Part shown: positions 24,306 through 32,977 of the stretch, in pieces | Numbering within the stretch: position 1 is the first letter of the stretch | How the letters are laid out: each line of letters opens with the position of its first letter | NCBI RefSeq assembly: GCF_900105415.1 | Contig: NZ_FNSM01000001.1 | Location: 496,001-560,000 of the forward strand | Source of the DNA: Streptomyces sp. TLI_105 | Lineage (GTDB): Bacteria > Actinomycetota > Actinomycetes > Streptomycetales > Streptomycetaceae | Direction of reading: 5' to 3' | Length of the DNA: 64,000 nucleotides | The notes under the pieces: model-generated | The model's database searches: none | What the model saw: only the letters and a program-made list of their open reading frames with translations | Told to the model about the DNA's origin: nothing | Program-made: the position numbers and the translations under genes

Positions 24306-25394
24306 ATGACCCGTACTTTGCGGAGCGCGATAGCCCTGGCCGGAGCCGCAGCCCTCTCCCTCGGAGTGATGGCGACCAGTGCGACGGCCCTGGGCGCGGG
24401 GAGCGAGAAGCAGGGGGACATCAAGATCGGTCTGCTGCTGCCGGAGAGCAAGACCACCCGGTACGAGAAGTTCGACAAGCCCTACATCGAGCAGAAGATC
24501 AAGGAACTGGCGCCCGACGCCCAGATCGACTACTACAACGCCGCCGAGAGCGCCACCACCCAGCAACAGCAGGTCAACACCGCGCTCGCCAAGGGTGACA
24601 AGGTCCTCATCCTCGACGCCGTGGACGCCAAGTCCATCCAGTCCTCCGTGCAGAAGGCCCATGACGCGGGCGTCAAGGTCGTCGCGTACGACCGCCTCGC
24701 GCAGGGTCCCGTCGACGCCTACGTGTCGTACGACAACCACAAGGTGGGCGAGCTGCAGGGCAAGGCGCTCCTCGCCGCGCTCGGCGACAAGGCCAAGAGC
24801 GGTGAGATCGTGATGCACAACGGGTCGCCGACGGACCCGAACGCCGCCGAGTTCAAGGCCGGAGCGCACTCCGTCCTCGACGGCAAGGTGAAGATCGGCA
24901 AGGAGTACGACACCCCCAACTGGGACCCGAACAACGCCAACCAGCAGATGTCCGGCGCCATCAGCTCCCTCGGCAAGGACAAGATCGTCGGTGTCTACTC
25001 GGCCAACGACGGACTGGCCGCGGGCATCTCCACCGCCCTCAAGGCGGCCGGCATCAACGTGCCGCTGACCGGGCAGGACGCCCAACTCGACGCGATCCAG
25101 CGGATCCTGATCGGCACCCAGACGATCACGGTCGAGAAGCCGTACAAGCCGGAGGCCGACATCGCGGCCACCATGGCCGTCAACCTGGCGGAGGGCAAGA
25201 AGCTGCCGTCCGACCTGGTTCCCACCACCGTCACCAGCGACAGTGACCGCAAGGTCGCGGCCCGGCTGCTCGACCCGGTCGTGGTGAGCAAGGACAACAT
25301 CAAGGACACCGTGGTCAAGGACGGGCTCTACACGGTCAAGGAGATCTGCACCCCGACCTATGCGGCGGCCTGCAAGGACGCCGGTCTCGAATAG
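24306..25394 (+). CDS. Sugar ABC transporter substrate-binding protein (XylF-like)
   Basis: 362 residues from ATG 24306 with AAAGGAG upstream. A Sec signal peptide (RTLRSAIALAGAAALSLGVMATSATA) without a lipobox Cys precedes a periplasmic-binding-protein type I fold. Signatures are IKIGLLLPESKTTRYEKFD, DKVLILDAVDAKSIQ, VVAYDRLAQGP and LTGQDAQLDAIQRI, close to xylose-binding XylF. The lack of a lipid anchor is unusual in a Gram-positive, so it may be held by the permease or a different anchor. ATPase and permease genes follow directly. Confidence 0.92.
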   Translation: MTRTLRSAIALAGAAALSLGVMATSATALGAGSEKQGDIKIGLLLPESKTTRYEKFDKPYIEQKIKELAPDAQIDYYNAAESATTQQQQVNTALAKGDKVLILDAVDAKSIQSSVQKAHDAGVKVVAYDRLAQGPVDAYVSYDNHKVGELQGKALLAALGDKAKSGEIVMHNGSPTDPNAAEFKAGAHSVLDGKVKIGKEYDTPNWDPNNANQQMSGAISSLGKDKIVGVYSANDGLAAGISTALKAAGINVPLTGQDAQLDAIQRILIGTQTITVEKPYKPEADIAATMAVNLAEGKKLPSDLVPTTVTSDSDRKVAARLLDPVVVSKDNIKDTVVKDGLYTVKEICTPTYAAACKDAGLE

Positions 25395-25452
25395 CCGCGG
25401 ACGACGGCGGACAGCCGCGGAGCGGTTCGCGCGAGCGGAGGAGGCGGTTCCC

Positions 25453-26232
25453 TTGCCAGAGCCAGCCGTGCTCACCCTGCGGGGGATCTCCAAACGGTTC
25501 GGCGCGGTCCAGGCGTTGAAGGACTTCGATCTGGAGGTCCACGCCGGCGAGGTCGTCGCCCTCGTCGGCGACAACGGCGCCGGCAAGTCCACCGCCGTCA
25601 AGTCGATCGCCGGGGTGAACCCGCCCGACGAAGGCGTCATCGAGTGGGAGGGCCGACCGGTCGGCATCCACCGGCCCCACGACGCCCAGAACCTCGGCAT
25701 CGCCACCGTCTACCAGGACCTCGCCCTGTGCGACAACCTCGACGTGGTCGGCAATCTCTTCCTCGGCCGCGAACTGCGCCGCTTCGGCGTCCTGGACGAG
25801 GTGCGGATGGAGCAGCGCTCGCGCGAACTGCTCGACACGCTCTCCATCCGCATCCCCAGCGTCCGGATCCCGGTCGCCTCCCTCTCGGGCGGCCAGCGCC
25901 AGACCGTCGCGATCGCCCGCTCCCTGATCGGCGACCCGAAGATCGTCATCCTGGACGAACCCACCGCCGCCCTGGGCGTGGAGCAGACCGCCGAAGTCCT
26001 CGACCTGGTCGAGCGGCTCCGCGAGCACGGTCTCGGCACCATTCTGATCAGCCACAACATGGTGGACGTGATGGCGGTCGCCGACCGCATCGCCGTCATG
26101 CGCCTCGGCCGGAACAACGGCCTCTTCGACAAGCGCTCCACGACCACCGAGGAGATCATCTCCGCCATCACCGGGGCCACCGACAGCGCCGTCACCCGCC
26201 GCCAGGCCCGCAAGCGGGAGGAGGAGCGATGA
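25453..26232 (+). CDS. Sugar ABC transporter ATP-binding protein
   Basis: 259 residues from TTG 25453, set by GGAGGAGGCGG 6 nt upstream. A single nucleotide-binding domain carries Walker A GDNGAGKST, signature LSGGQRQ, Walker B IVILDEP and H-loop ISHNM. Classical XylG/RbsA proteins have two tandem ATPase domains (about 500 residues). This one has a single domain and would work as a homodimer, as in several actinobacterial xylose-type importers. It overlaps the permease start by 4 nt. Confidence 0.94.
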   Translation: MPEPAVLTLRGISKRFGAVQALKDFDLEVHAGEVVALVGDNGAGKSTAVKSIAGVNPPDEGVIEWEGRPVGIHRPHDAQNLGIATVYQDLALCDNLDVVGNLFLGRELRRFGVLDEVRMEQRSRELLDTLSIRIPSVRIPVASLSGGQRQTVAIARSLIGDPKIVILDEPTAALGVEQTAEVLDLVERLREHGLGTILISHNMVDVMAVADRIAVMRLGRNNGLFDKRSTTTEEIISAITGATDSAVTRRQARKREEER

Positions 26233-27506
26233 GACGGGACCGCGCCCCCGGCGACGCCGCCGCCCAGGAACCGGCGTCCGAGTCGATGCCCGCGGTGGAC
26301 ACCCGGCTGCTCGTGCGCGAGGAGGGTCTGAAGGGGTACCTCGGGGAGTTCCGCCGCAAGCTGCGCAGCGGAGAGCTGGGGTCGCTGCCCGTCGTCATCG
26401 CCGTGATCATCATCTGGACGGTCTTCGGCAGCCTCGACAGCACCTTCCTCTCGGCCCAGAACCTCTCCGACCTCAGCCAGCAGATCGTCGGCACCGGCAT
26501 GATCGCCGTCGGCATCGTCTTCGTCCTGCTGCTCGGCGAGATCGACCTCTCCGTCGGCTCCGTCAGCGGCCTGTGCGCCGCCATCTTCGCCGTGCTCAAC
26601 GTCCTGAACGGCATGAACCAATGGCTGGCGCTCCTCGTCGCCATCGCGGGCGGAGCGGCCGTCGGGCTCATCCACGGCTTCTTCTTCGCGAAGGTCGGCG
26701 TGCCGGCGTTCGTGGTCACCCTCGCGGGCAACCTCGCCTGGAACGGTCTGATGCTCCAGATCCTGGGCAGCAGCGGCACGGTCAACATCCCGAGCGAGAG
26801 CATCGTCTCCAAGCTCTACTCGACGATCTTCCACAGCCCCGCCACGGCCTACGTGACCGCGGCCGTGGGGGTCGGGCTCTTCCTCGCCGCCTCGCTCCTG
26901 GACGCCAGACGCCGCCGGGCCGCCCGGGTGCCGTTCCGGCCGGTCGCCGAGATCGTGCTCCGTACGGCCGTGATCGCCGCGATCGCGTTCGTCGCGGCGT
27001 ACATCCTCAACCAGTACCAAGGGCTTCCGCTCGCGCTCCTCATCTTCCTGATCCTGCTGGTGGTCCTGGACTTCGTGCTGCGCCGTACGACCTACGGGCG
27101 GCGGATCTTCGCCGTCGGCGGGAACATCGAGGGCGCGCGCCGGGCCGGCATCAGCGTGCCGTTCGTCCGGATGACCGTCTTCTCGATCTCCGGCACCATG
27201 GCGGCGGTCGGCGGCATCTTCCTGGCCGGCCAGATCCAGTCCGCGAGCCAGACCTCCGGCGGCGGCAACCTGCTGATGAACGTCATCGCCGCGGCCGTCA
27301 TCGGCGGCACGAGCCTGTTCGGCGGGCGCGGCTCGGTCTGGTCCGCCCTTCTCGGCGCGCTGGTCATCGGATCCATCCAATCGGGCATGAACATCATGGG
27401 TGTCAGCAATGCCGTCCAGTTCATGATCACCGGATCGGTGCTGCTGGCCGCCGTCGTCGTCGACTCGCTGTCCCGCCGGAGCCAGAAGGCCGCGGGCCGC
27501 GCCTGA
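26229..27506 (+). CDS. Sugar ABC transporter permease (XylH-like)
   Basis: 425 residues from ATG 26229, overlapping the ATPase stop (ATGA). It is a BPD_transp_2 family permease with about ten membrane helices, and signatures GEIDLSVGSVSGL, KVGVPAFVVTLAGNLAWNG and VIAAAVIGGTSLFGGRGSVW. A hydrophilic N-terminal extension of about 50 residues and a loop of about 80 residues mid-protein match XylH in size. It completes a binding protein-ATPase-permease operon for a pentose or related sugar; the substrate is not proved. Confidence 0.94.
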   Translation: MRRDRAPGDAAAQEPASESMPAVDTRLLVREEGLKGYLGEFRRKLRSGELGSLPVVIAVIIIWTVFGSLDSTFLSAQNLSDLSQQIVGTGMIAVGIVFVLLLGEIDLSVGSVSGLCAAIFAVLNVLNGMNQWLALLVAIAGGAAVGLIHGFFFAKVGVPAFVVTLAGNLAWNGLMLQILGSSGTVNIPSESIVSKLYSTIFHSPATAYVTAAVGVGLFLAASLLDARRRRAARVPFRPVAEIVLRTAVIAAIAFVAAYILNQYQGLPLALLIFLILLVVLDFVLRRTTYGRRIFAVGGNIEGARRAGISVPFVRMTVFSISGTMAAVGGIFLAGQIQSASQTSGGGNLLMNVIAAAVIGGTSLFGGRGSVWSALLGALVIGSIQSGMNIMGVSNAVQFMITGSVLLAAVVVDSLSRRSQKAAGRA

Positions 27507-27543
27507 CCACCGGGCTCCCCCGGGGAAGGAGACGGAAGACCTC

Positions 27544-28047
27544 ATGGAGGCGGAGCCGGATCGGCGGGACGGGCGTCGCCACGGCCGCGACGAGACCGAG
27601 GAGGAACGGGCCGACCGGCGCTGGACGGACCTCATGCAGGAGATCCGGGTGGCGCAGACCGGCGTCCAGATCCTCCTCGGCTTCCTCCTCACCGTGGCCT
27701 TCACCCCGCACTTCCAGGGTCTCGACCAGACCGACAAGACGATCTACGTCATCACGATCGTGCTCGGATCGCTGGCCACGGGCGCGCTCATCGGCCCCGT
27801 CGCCTTCCACCGGATCGTGGCGGGACGGCGGATCAAACCCCAGGCGGTCGTCTGGGCCTCACGCCTCACCTTCATCGGTCTCGTCCTGCTCCTGGCGACC
27901 CTGACATCGGCCCTCTTCCTCGTCCTGCGGGTGGTCACGCACGACGCGTACGTGCCCTGGCTCGTCTCCGGCGTCCTCGCCTGGTACCTGCTCTGCTGGT
28001 TCGCGCTGCCTCTGTGGACCCGTTTCCACTACACCGAGAGGGGCTGA
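27544..28047 (+). CDS. DUF6328 family membrane protein
   Basis: 167 residues from ATG 27544. A charged N-terminus (about 1-30) precedes four hydrophobic segments, with the characteristic WTDLMQEIRVAQTGVQILLGFLLTVAFTPHF of DUF6328 proteins. The function is unknown. It starts 37 nt after the permease, so it may be carried on the sugar-importer transcript, although members usually occur alone. Confidence 0.88.
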   Translation: MEAEPDRRDGRRHGRDETEEERADRRWTDLMQEIRVAQTGVQILLGFLLTVAFTPHFQGLDQTDKTIYVITIVLGSLATGALIGPVAFHRIVAGRRIKPQAVVWASRLTFIGLVLLLATLTSALFLVLRVVTHDAYVPWLVSGVLAWYLLCWFALPLWTRFHYTERG

Positions 28048-28074
28048 AAGCCGGGCAGGCCGGGAACCGTGGGG

Positions 28075-29064
28075 TCAGAGGACCACCGATTCGGCGAAGA
28101 GTTCGTTCACCCAGTGGGCGCTCGCCTCCGCGCACCCCGTGGTGGGCGTGCCCGGGAAGAGGCGGAACCAGGAGACCGCCCGGCCCAGCGCGGCGAGCCG
28201 CGTGGCGAGCGCCGCGGCGCGGCGGAGCTCCGGCAGGGAGGGCCCCAGGTCGGTCCAGGGCTCCAGATAGGCGTCGCGCAGCCGGTGCACATGCTCGGGG
28301 CCGTGGCGCTCCCGGACGGCGCGGGCGGGGACGAGCAGGCTGGTGAAGGGGTGGGCGACGTTGGCGTCGCCCCAGTCGAAGAAGGTGAAGCGGCCGGCGG
28401 CGGGGGCGAGGAGCTGGGCGTCGTGCAGGTCGCAGTGGTCGAGCGAGTCCGGGATCCCGTACGCGTCGAGCTCGGCGCACCAGTCGAGGAGCCGGGGTCG
28501 CCGGTCCCGGAGGGCGCGGCGGGCGTCGGGGTCCAGGGCTGCGTTGCCCTCGACGAGACCGTCGAAGATCTCCGGCAGCTGAGCGGTGCGGCCGCCGGGC
28601 ACGCCGAGGGCGGTCATCCGGTCCGCGTACGGGGTCAGCGCCCGCTGCATCCGCGCGTACTGGCCGAGCGCCCGCGCCCAGGCATCCGGCCCCGCGCCGC
28701 CGGCGTCGAGGACGTCCCGGAAGAGGGGACCGCCGTCGGGGAGGAGCGACCAGCCGCGCTCCGCGTCGACCGCGAACGGTGCCACGACGTGCTCGGGCAC
28801 CCAGTCGGCGAGCGCTCCGCCGAGGGCGGCCTCGAAGGCGGCGTCGGGGGCGCTCGCCTTGAACCACACCGCGTCGCGCTCGCCGGCTCCGGTCCGGAAC
28901 CGCACGAGGATCGACCAGGGCCGGACCCTGACGTCACGGGGCCCCGTCTCCTCCAGGCCGTGCCGGCCGAGCTCCCGCTCCGACCAGCCGAGTGCTTCCG
29001 CCCGCCAGGCCTCTTCCTCCCAGGGGGTGACCGCGTCGGCGAACTGCCCGCGGTCGACCGTCAT
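28075..29064 (-). CDS. Aminoglycoside phosphotransferase (APH) family protein
   Basis: 329 residues from ATG 29064 (ATG 29082 is also in frame; neither has a clear ribosome binding site). The protein-kinase-like fold has VWFKAS (nucleotide-binding Lys), HCDLHDAQLL as the Brenner catalytic loop with Asp, and FFDWGDANVAHPF as the DFG equivalent. The usual Asn of the loop is Gln here. Such proteins phosphorylate small molecules; resistance should not be assumed. It is convergent with the DUF6328 gene, 27 bp apart. Confidence 0.88.
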   Translation of the reverse strand: MTVDRGQFADAVTPWEEEAWRAEALGWSERELGRHGLEETGPRDVRVRPWSILVRFRTGAGERDAVWFKASAPDAAFEAALGGALADWVPEHVVAPFAVDAERGWSLLPDGGPLFRDVLDAGGAGPDAWARALGQYARMQRALTPYADRMTALGVPGGRTAQLPEIFDGLVEGNAALDPDARRALRDRRPRLLDWCAELDAYGIPDSLDHCDLHDAQLLAPAAGRFTFFDWGDANVAHPFTSLLVPARAVRERHGPEHVHRLRDAYLEPWTDLGPSLPELRRAAALATRLAALGRAVSWFRLFPGTPTTGCAEASAHWVNELFAESVVL

Positions 29065-29163
29065 GGATGTCGCTCGTCCCATCGGGCGATTGCACCATCG
29101 GGGCGGGTCCGGCGCACCCGAATATCCGGGCCCCCGCGGAAGCGGAACGACCTTCTAGAGATA

Positions 29164-29273
29164 TTCGTATACCAAAATCACGGACCACGAAACCCCTATC
29201 CCACGGCACGACACAGCCAAAGCTCCCGATCAGATCTTCACCCTTGCCCACCTTTCCAAAATTGGTATACAAA
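29164..29273. promoter_or_regulatory. Two GntR/FCD-type operator-like palindromes
   Basis: TTCGTATACCAA (29164-29175) and TTGGTATACAAA (29262-29273) each differ by one base from the perfect palindrome TTGGTATACCAA. They lie 98 bp apart in a locally AT-rich interval, and the second is 40 bp before the amidohydrolase start. The GTATAC core flanked by TTG/CAA resembles sites of GntR-family FCD regulators. No gntR gene is adjacent. Confidence 0.6.
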
Positions 29274-29313
29274 ACGGGGAGCCGCCGTCGGCCCACTCCC
29301 CCAAGGAGCTCCC

Positions 29314-30612
29314 ATGTGCCTTGAAGCCACCCCGCCGCCTTCCCCCTCGGTGACCCGCCGCGGCGTCCTCGCGGGTGCGGCCGCGCTCGCCGGCACCGTG
29401 GCCGCGTCCGGCACGGCGGCCGCGGTCTCCTCGACGGGCACGGCCTCTCCGACGGGCGCGGCCCCGGGTGGGAGAACTCCGACCGGAGGCGACCTCGTGA
29501 TCCGGGGCGGCACGCTCCTCGACCCCGCCACCGGCGAGGTCACCGAGAACGCCGTCGTCGTCATCGAGCGCGGGACCGTGCGCGCCGCGGGCCGCGAAGG
29601 CGCCGTCGCCGTGCCGCAGGGCGCCGCGACCCTCGACGCCCACGGCCACTGGGTCCTGCCGGGCCTGGTGGACGCGCACATCCACCTCAGCACCGCCGCC
29701 GAGGCCCGCGACGCCGTCCGCCAGGGCGCGACCAGCGCGCGCAGCGGATCGACCACCTTCTACCAGGACATCGCCGTCCGCGAACTCGCCCGGCACAGCC
29801 CGGCACTCGCACCCCGCCTGACGGCCGCCGGCGTCTTCGTCACCCCGGACCTCGGCGACACCGTCCTCGCCGACCCCGACCTCACCCCGCTCGCCCGCCT
29901 CAAGGACGGCGTGCGCTCGGCCGAGGCGCTGCGCCGGGTCGTCGAGGTCAACCTCGCCCGAGGCGCCGACGTCATCAAGACCCGCGTCAACGAGCGCGCC
30001 GGACTGCCGGAGCAGGACCCGCTGGCCCAGGTGTACTCGTACGAGCAGCTCGCCGAGATCGTCGCCGCCGCCCGGCGGCGCGGCAAGGGCGTCCTGTGCC
30101 ACAGCTACAGCGAGCAGGGCTGCCACGACGCCGTCACGGCCGGCATCCGCTCCCTGGAGCACGGCGCGTTCGTCGGCGAGCGCACCCTGCGCGAGATGCG
30201 CCGCCGGGGTACGTACTTCACCCCCACCCTCACCGCCATCGCCGGCCTCGCGGAGTCCACGAACCCGATCCTCGCCGAGCGCGGCCGCACCTACCTCCCC
30301 GTGCTGAAGCGGGCCGTCCTCGCCGCGCACGAACTCGGCGTCCCCCTCGCCGCCGGCACCGACTCGTCCGGCGGCACCGTGCGCCCGATCGGCCGCGAGG
30401 TCGAACTCATGCGCGCCGCGGGGCTGTCCGCGCTCGACGCGATCCGCACCGCGACCACCGGGGCCTCCCGCCTGCTGGGCGTGGACCGCACGGTGGGCCG
30501 CCTCGCCCGGGGCTACGCGGGCGACGCGATCCTCGTACCGGGGGACCCCCTGACCGACGTGACCCTCCTCAAGCACCCGACCCGCGTGATACGCGCGGGC
30601 CTCCCCCTCTGA
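29314..30612 (+). CDS. Tat-exported amidohydrolase family protein
   Basis: 432 residues from ATG 29314 with AAGGAG 7 nt upstream. A twin-arginine signal (SVTRRGVLAGAAALAG) precedes a metal-dependent TIM-barrel amidohydrolase. The metal motifs are visible in order: DAHIHL, a lysine-bearing strand (GADVIKTRV), CHSYSEQG, SLEHGAF and AGTDSSGG. It resembles imidazolonepropionase/prolidase-like amidohydrolases; the substrate is not readable. A second exported amidohydrolase of a different subgroup follows after an 889-bp repeat-rich spacer. Both probably answer to the operators upstream. Confidence 0.9.
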   Translation: MCLEATPPPSPSVTRRGVLAGAAALAGTVAASGTAAAVSSTGTASPTGAAPGGRTPTGGDLVIRGGTLLDPATGEVTENAVVVIERGTVRAAGREGAVAVPQGAATLDAHGHWVLPGLVDAHIHLSTAAEARDAVRQGATSARSGSTTFYQDIAVRELARHSPALAPRLTAAGVFVTPDLGDTVLADPDLTPLARLKDGVRSAEALRRVVEVNLARGADVIKTRVNERAGLPEQDPLAQVYSYEQLAEIVAAARRRGKGVLCHSYSEQGCHDAVTAGIRSLEHGAFVGERTLREMRRRGTYFTPTLTAIAGLAESTNPILAERGRTYLPVLKRAVLAAHELGVPLAAGTDSSGGTVRPIGREVELMRAAGLSALDAIRTATTGASRLLGVDRTVGRLARGYAGDAILVPGDPLTDVTLLKHPTRVIRAGLPL

Positions 30613-31023
30613 CCCACCGGGCGGGCGCCCGGTCCCCTGGCGGGCCAGCGCCCCACGCCACCTCCGCGCGGGGCTGCGCCCGGCGGGGCGGTGCCCCTCC
30701 CACTGGGACCCGCCACCTGCCGTACGGGCTGCGCCCGGCGGGGCGGTGCCCTCGCCGCACAGGGCCGTGCCCGGCGGGGCAGTGCCCGCCGCCGTGTGAG
30801 CGCGCCCGGCGGGCCCGTGCCCCCGCCCGTGTGGGCGCGCGCCTGCGGGGCGGTACCCTCCGCCGCCCGCCGTGCGGGCCGCGCCTGCCGGGACGGCGCC
30901 CCCGCCGCCGTGCGGGCCGCGCCTGCCGGGGCGGTGCCCTCCGCCGCCCGCCGTGCGGGCTGCGCCTGCCAGGGCGGCGCACCCACCCCCCGTGTGGGCA
31001 ATCGTCCCGCTGGGGCGAGGGGG

Positions 31024-31059
31024 TCCCCCCTGCTCGAGCGAAGCCGAGAGCTTGGGGGA
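31024..31059. repeat. Streptomyces-type dispersed hairpin repeat
   Basis: TCCCCCC-TGCTC at 31024-31035 faces GAGC-TTGGGGGA at 31048-31059 around the segment GAGCGAAGCCGA. This hairpin closely resembles a short repeat dispersed in many Streptomyces intergenic regions, often at transcript ends. Recognition is from memory of such sequences. Confidence 0.6.
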
Positions 31060-31142
31060 GGGTGGGCACACGGGACGGCGCCCCTTGCCGGGCCCAGGCT
31101 TCCGCGCCTGGACCCGCACCCGGCGTGCGGCGCCGTCGTGGG

Positions 31143-31184
31143 GTTGTGCCCACCCGTTCCGCCCCGCGGAACGCCTGCCCACAA
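31143..31184. repeat. REP-like inverted repeat
   Basis: GTTGTG (31143-31148) and CACAAC (31179-31184) flank an inner perfect inverted repeat CGTTCCGC / GCGGAACG. This makes a long two-part hairpin within the repeat-rich spacer. It could act as a terminator or mRNA-stabilising structure. Confidence 0.55.
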
Positions 31185-31501
31185 CCAGGTGCGGCGGGGG
31201 CGCAGCCCCTGCGAGCGAGCGCCCGCACCCCGAACCACGAGGGCGCGCCCCACAACGGGCAAGCGTCCACAACCCAGCCCGGGAGGACGCGGCCCGCAAC
31301 GGGCGAGCGTCCACACCCTGGGCCATGGAGGCGTACCCCGCCGCAGGCGGAGCACCACAACCCGGCGCGGCAAAAGGCCCGCCCGTCGCGGGCCGAGGCC
31401 CGCCACCCGGGCCCCGAACCGGGCCGGGCCTGCGCCTCACCCCGTACCACCCGACGACCTTCCCCGTCCCCACTCCGCCCCACCCCTCCCAAGGAGCCCC
31501 C

Positions 31502-32851
31502 ATGCAGCCCCCGTCCACCTCCTCCGCCCTCTCCCGCCGCACCATGCTCGCCGGTGCCGCCGCCCTCGCCGGTGCCACGGCCACGGCGGCCGCCACGGCC
31601 GGGACCGCGCAGGCGGCGACCGCTCCGGCCGCGACCGGAGCCGCGGCATCGGCCCGCCCCGGCCGCCGCGACAGGACCGTCGTGTTCCGCAACGTGCGCC
31701 CGTTCGGCGCGGCGAAGCCCACGGACCTCGTCGTCGTCGACGGCCGGATCTCGGACGGCCCCGCTCCGCACGACGCGAAGGTCGTCGACGGCGGCGGCCG
31801 GATCGCCCTCCCGTCCCTCGTCGACGCGCACATCCACCCCGACAAGACCACCTGGGGCGGCTCCTGGGTGTCGCGCCGGCCGGCCTCCGGCATCGCCGAC
31901 TACGTCGCGCAGGACGTGGAGCTGTTCCGCAGCCAGCGCCGCCCCGTCGCCGAGCGCGCCTACGGCCTGATGAGCCACGCCGTCGCCCGCGGCACCCGCG
32001 GCATGCGCGCCCACGCCGACGTGGCCCCGGCCTACGGCCTGGCCGGTGTGGAGGGCGTGGCGGAGGCCCGCGAGCGACTGCGCCACGCCCTCGACGTCCA
32101 GATCGTGGCCTTCCCGCAGCACGGCGTCATCCGCACCCCGGGCACGGCGGCGCTCCTGGAGAAGGCGGCGCGCGAGGGGGTCATCGACATGATCGGCGGC
32201 ATCGACCCGATCGGCTTCGACCAGGCCCTCGACGAGCAGCTCGACGTCGTCTTCGGCATCGCGGACCGCCATGGCGTCGGTGTGGACATCCACCTGCACG
32301 ACCGCGGCGAGAAGGGCATGCGGGCGATGCGCGGCATCGTCGAGCGCACCCGTGCCCTCTCCCTCGCCGGCAAGGTCACGGTCAGCCACGTCTTCTGCCT
32401 TCCGGGCCTGACGGACCGTGAACTGGGCGCCATCGCGACGGACTTGGGCGAGCAGGACATCGCCCTCACCACGGTCGCACCCTCGGACTCCCTGGTGCTT
32501 CCGATCGCCCGGCTGCGCGAGCACGGCGTGCGGGTCGGGCTCGGCTCGGACGGCGTCCGGGACTCGTGGAGCCCGTTCGGCGACGCCGACATGATGCACC
32601 GCGCGCACATCCTCGGCTGGGTGACGGACGTGCGCCTCGACGACGAGCTGTCGGAGTGCTACCGCGTCGCGACCCACGGCGGCGCGGACGTGATGGGCCT
32701 CGCGCACGCCGACCTCCGGGCGGGCGCCCCGGCCGACTTCGTCCTGGTGCGCGGCGAGTGCCTGCCGCAGGTCGTCGTCGACATGCCGCGCCGGGACATG
32801 GTCGTCCACGGTGGTGTGGTCGTGGCCCGCGACGGGGAGTTCCTCGCCTGA
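31502..32851 (+). CDS. Tat-exported cytosine-deaminase-like amidohydrolase
   Basis: 449 residues from ATG 31502 with AAGGAG 5 nt upstream. A twin-arginine signal (ALSRRTMLAGAAALAG, cleavage near AQA) precedes a CodA-like amidohydrolase. Motifs are DAHIHPDK, DIHLHD, VSHVFCL and GSDGVRDSWSPFGD, matching the cytosine/isoguanine deaminase order. Export of a CodA-like enzyme is uncommon, because cytosine deaminase is cytoplasmic, so the substrate may be an extracellular heterocycle or lactam. A strong hairpin terminator begins 17 bp after the stop. Confidence 0.9.
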   Translation: MQPPSTSSALSRRTMLAGAAALAGATATAAATAGTAQAATAPAATGAAASARPGRRDRTVVFRNVRPFGAAKPTDLVVVDGRISDGPAPHDAKVVDGGGRIALPSLVDAHIHPDKTTWGGSWVSRRPASGIADYVAQDVELFRSQRRPVAERAYGLMSHAVARGTRGMRAHADVAPAYGLAGVEGVAEARERLRHALDVQIVAFPQHGVIRTPGTAALLEKAAREGVIDMIGGIDPIGFDQALDEQLDVVFGIADRHGVGVDIHLHDRGEKGMRAMRGIVERTRALSLAGKVTVSHVFCLPGLTDRELGAIATDLGEQDIALTTVAPSDSLVLPIARLREHGVRVGLGSDGVRDSWSPFGDADMMHRAHILGWVTDVRLDDELSECYRVATHGGADVMGLAHADLRAGAPADFVLVRGECLPQVVVDMPRRDMVVHGGVVVARDGEFLA

Positions 32852-32868
32852 CGAGGCCGGCACCGGGT

Positions 32869-32909
32869 GCGGGGTGGCGGGCCGGGGACATCCCGGCCCG
32901 CCACCCCGC
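32869..32909. terminator. Strong 18-bp hairpin terminator
   Basis: GCGGGGTGGCGGGCCGGG (32869-32886) pairs perfectly with 32892-32909 across a GACAT loop. It follows the amidohydrolase stop and also faces the convergent VOC gene. Confidence 0.8.
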
Positions 32910-32912
32910 GAA

Positions 32913-32938
32913 CGTTTCCTCCGGCATCGGAGGAAACG
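32913..32938. terminator. Second hairpin in the convergent interval
   Basis: CGTTTCCTCCG (32913-32923) pairs perfectly with CGGAGGAAACG (32928-32938) with a GCAT tetraloop. It is probably the terminator of the leftward VOC gene. Confidence 0.65.
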
Positions 32939-32945
32939 CCCCGGA

Positions 32946-32977
32946 CTACCGACCTACCGACCTACCGACCTACCGGG
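32946..32977. repeat. 8-bp tandem repeat at a gene end
   Basis: CTACCGAC occurs three times in tandem (32946-32969), followed by CTACCGGG. The array ends exactly at the TAG of the leftward VOC gene, so slippage here would change the 3' end of that gene or the spacing to the terminator. Confidence 0.85.

Larger units (their letters stand above)
30613..31501. repeat. 889-bp GC-rich spacer packed with degenerate repeats
   Basis: No believable gene is present, although long frames stay open because of base composition. The left part (30630-31020) is an array of related 30-40 bp units of the type GCCTGCCGGGGCGGTGCC plus CCGCCGTGCGGGC. Two 48-bp near copies start at 30851 and 30932. The right part contains hairpins and paired motifs, including CAACGGGCAAGCGTCCACA (31254 region) and CAACGGGCGAGCGTCCACA (31298 region). 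It resembles dispersed Streptomyces intergenic repeats. Confidence 0.75.

Noticed and set aside
28075..29064. Antibiotic resistance by aminoglycoside phosphorylation
   Set aside because: Only the general APH fold is visible, and the catalytic-loop Asn is Gln. No resistance-specific motif or context supports it.
30096..31970. Long open reading frame on the plus strand across the amidohydrolase end and repeat spacer
   Set aside because: It is out of frame with both amidohydrolases, is Arg/Pro/Gly-rich and low-complexity, and stays open only because of extreme G+C content.
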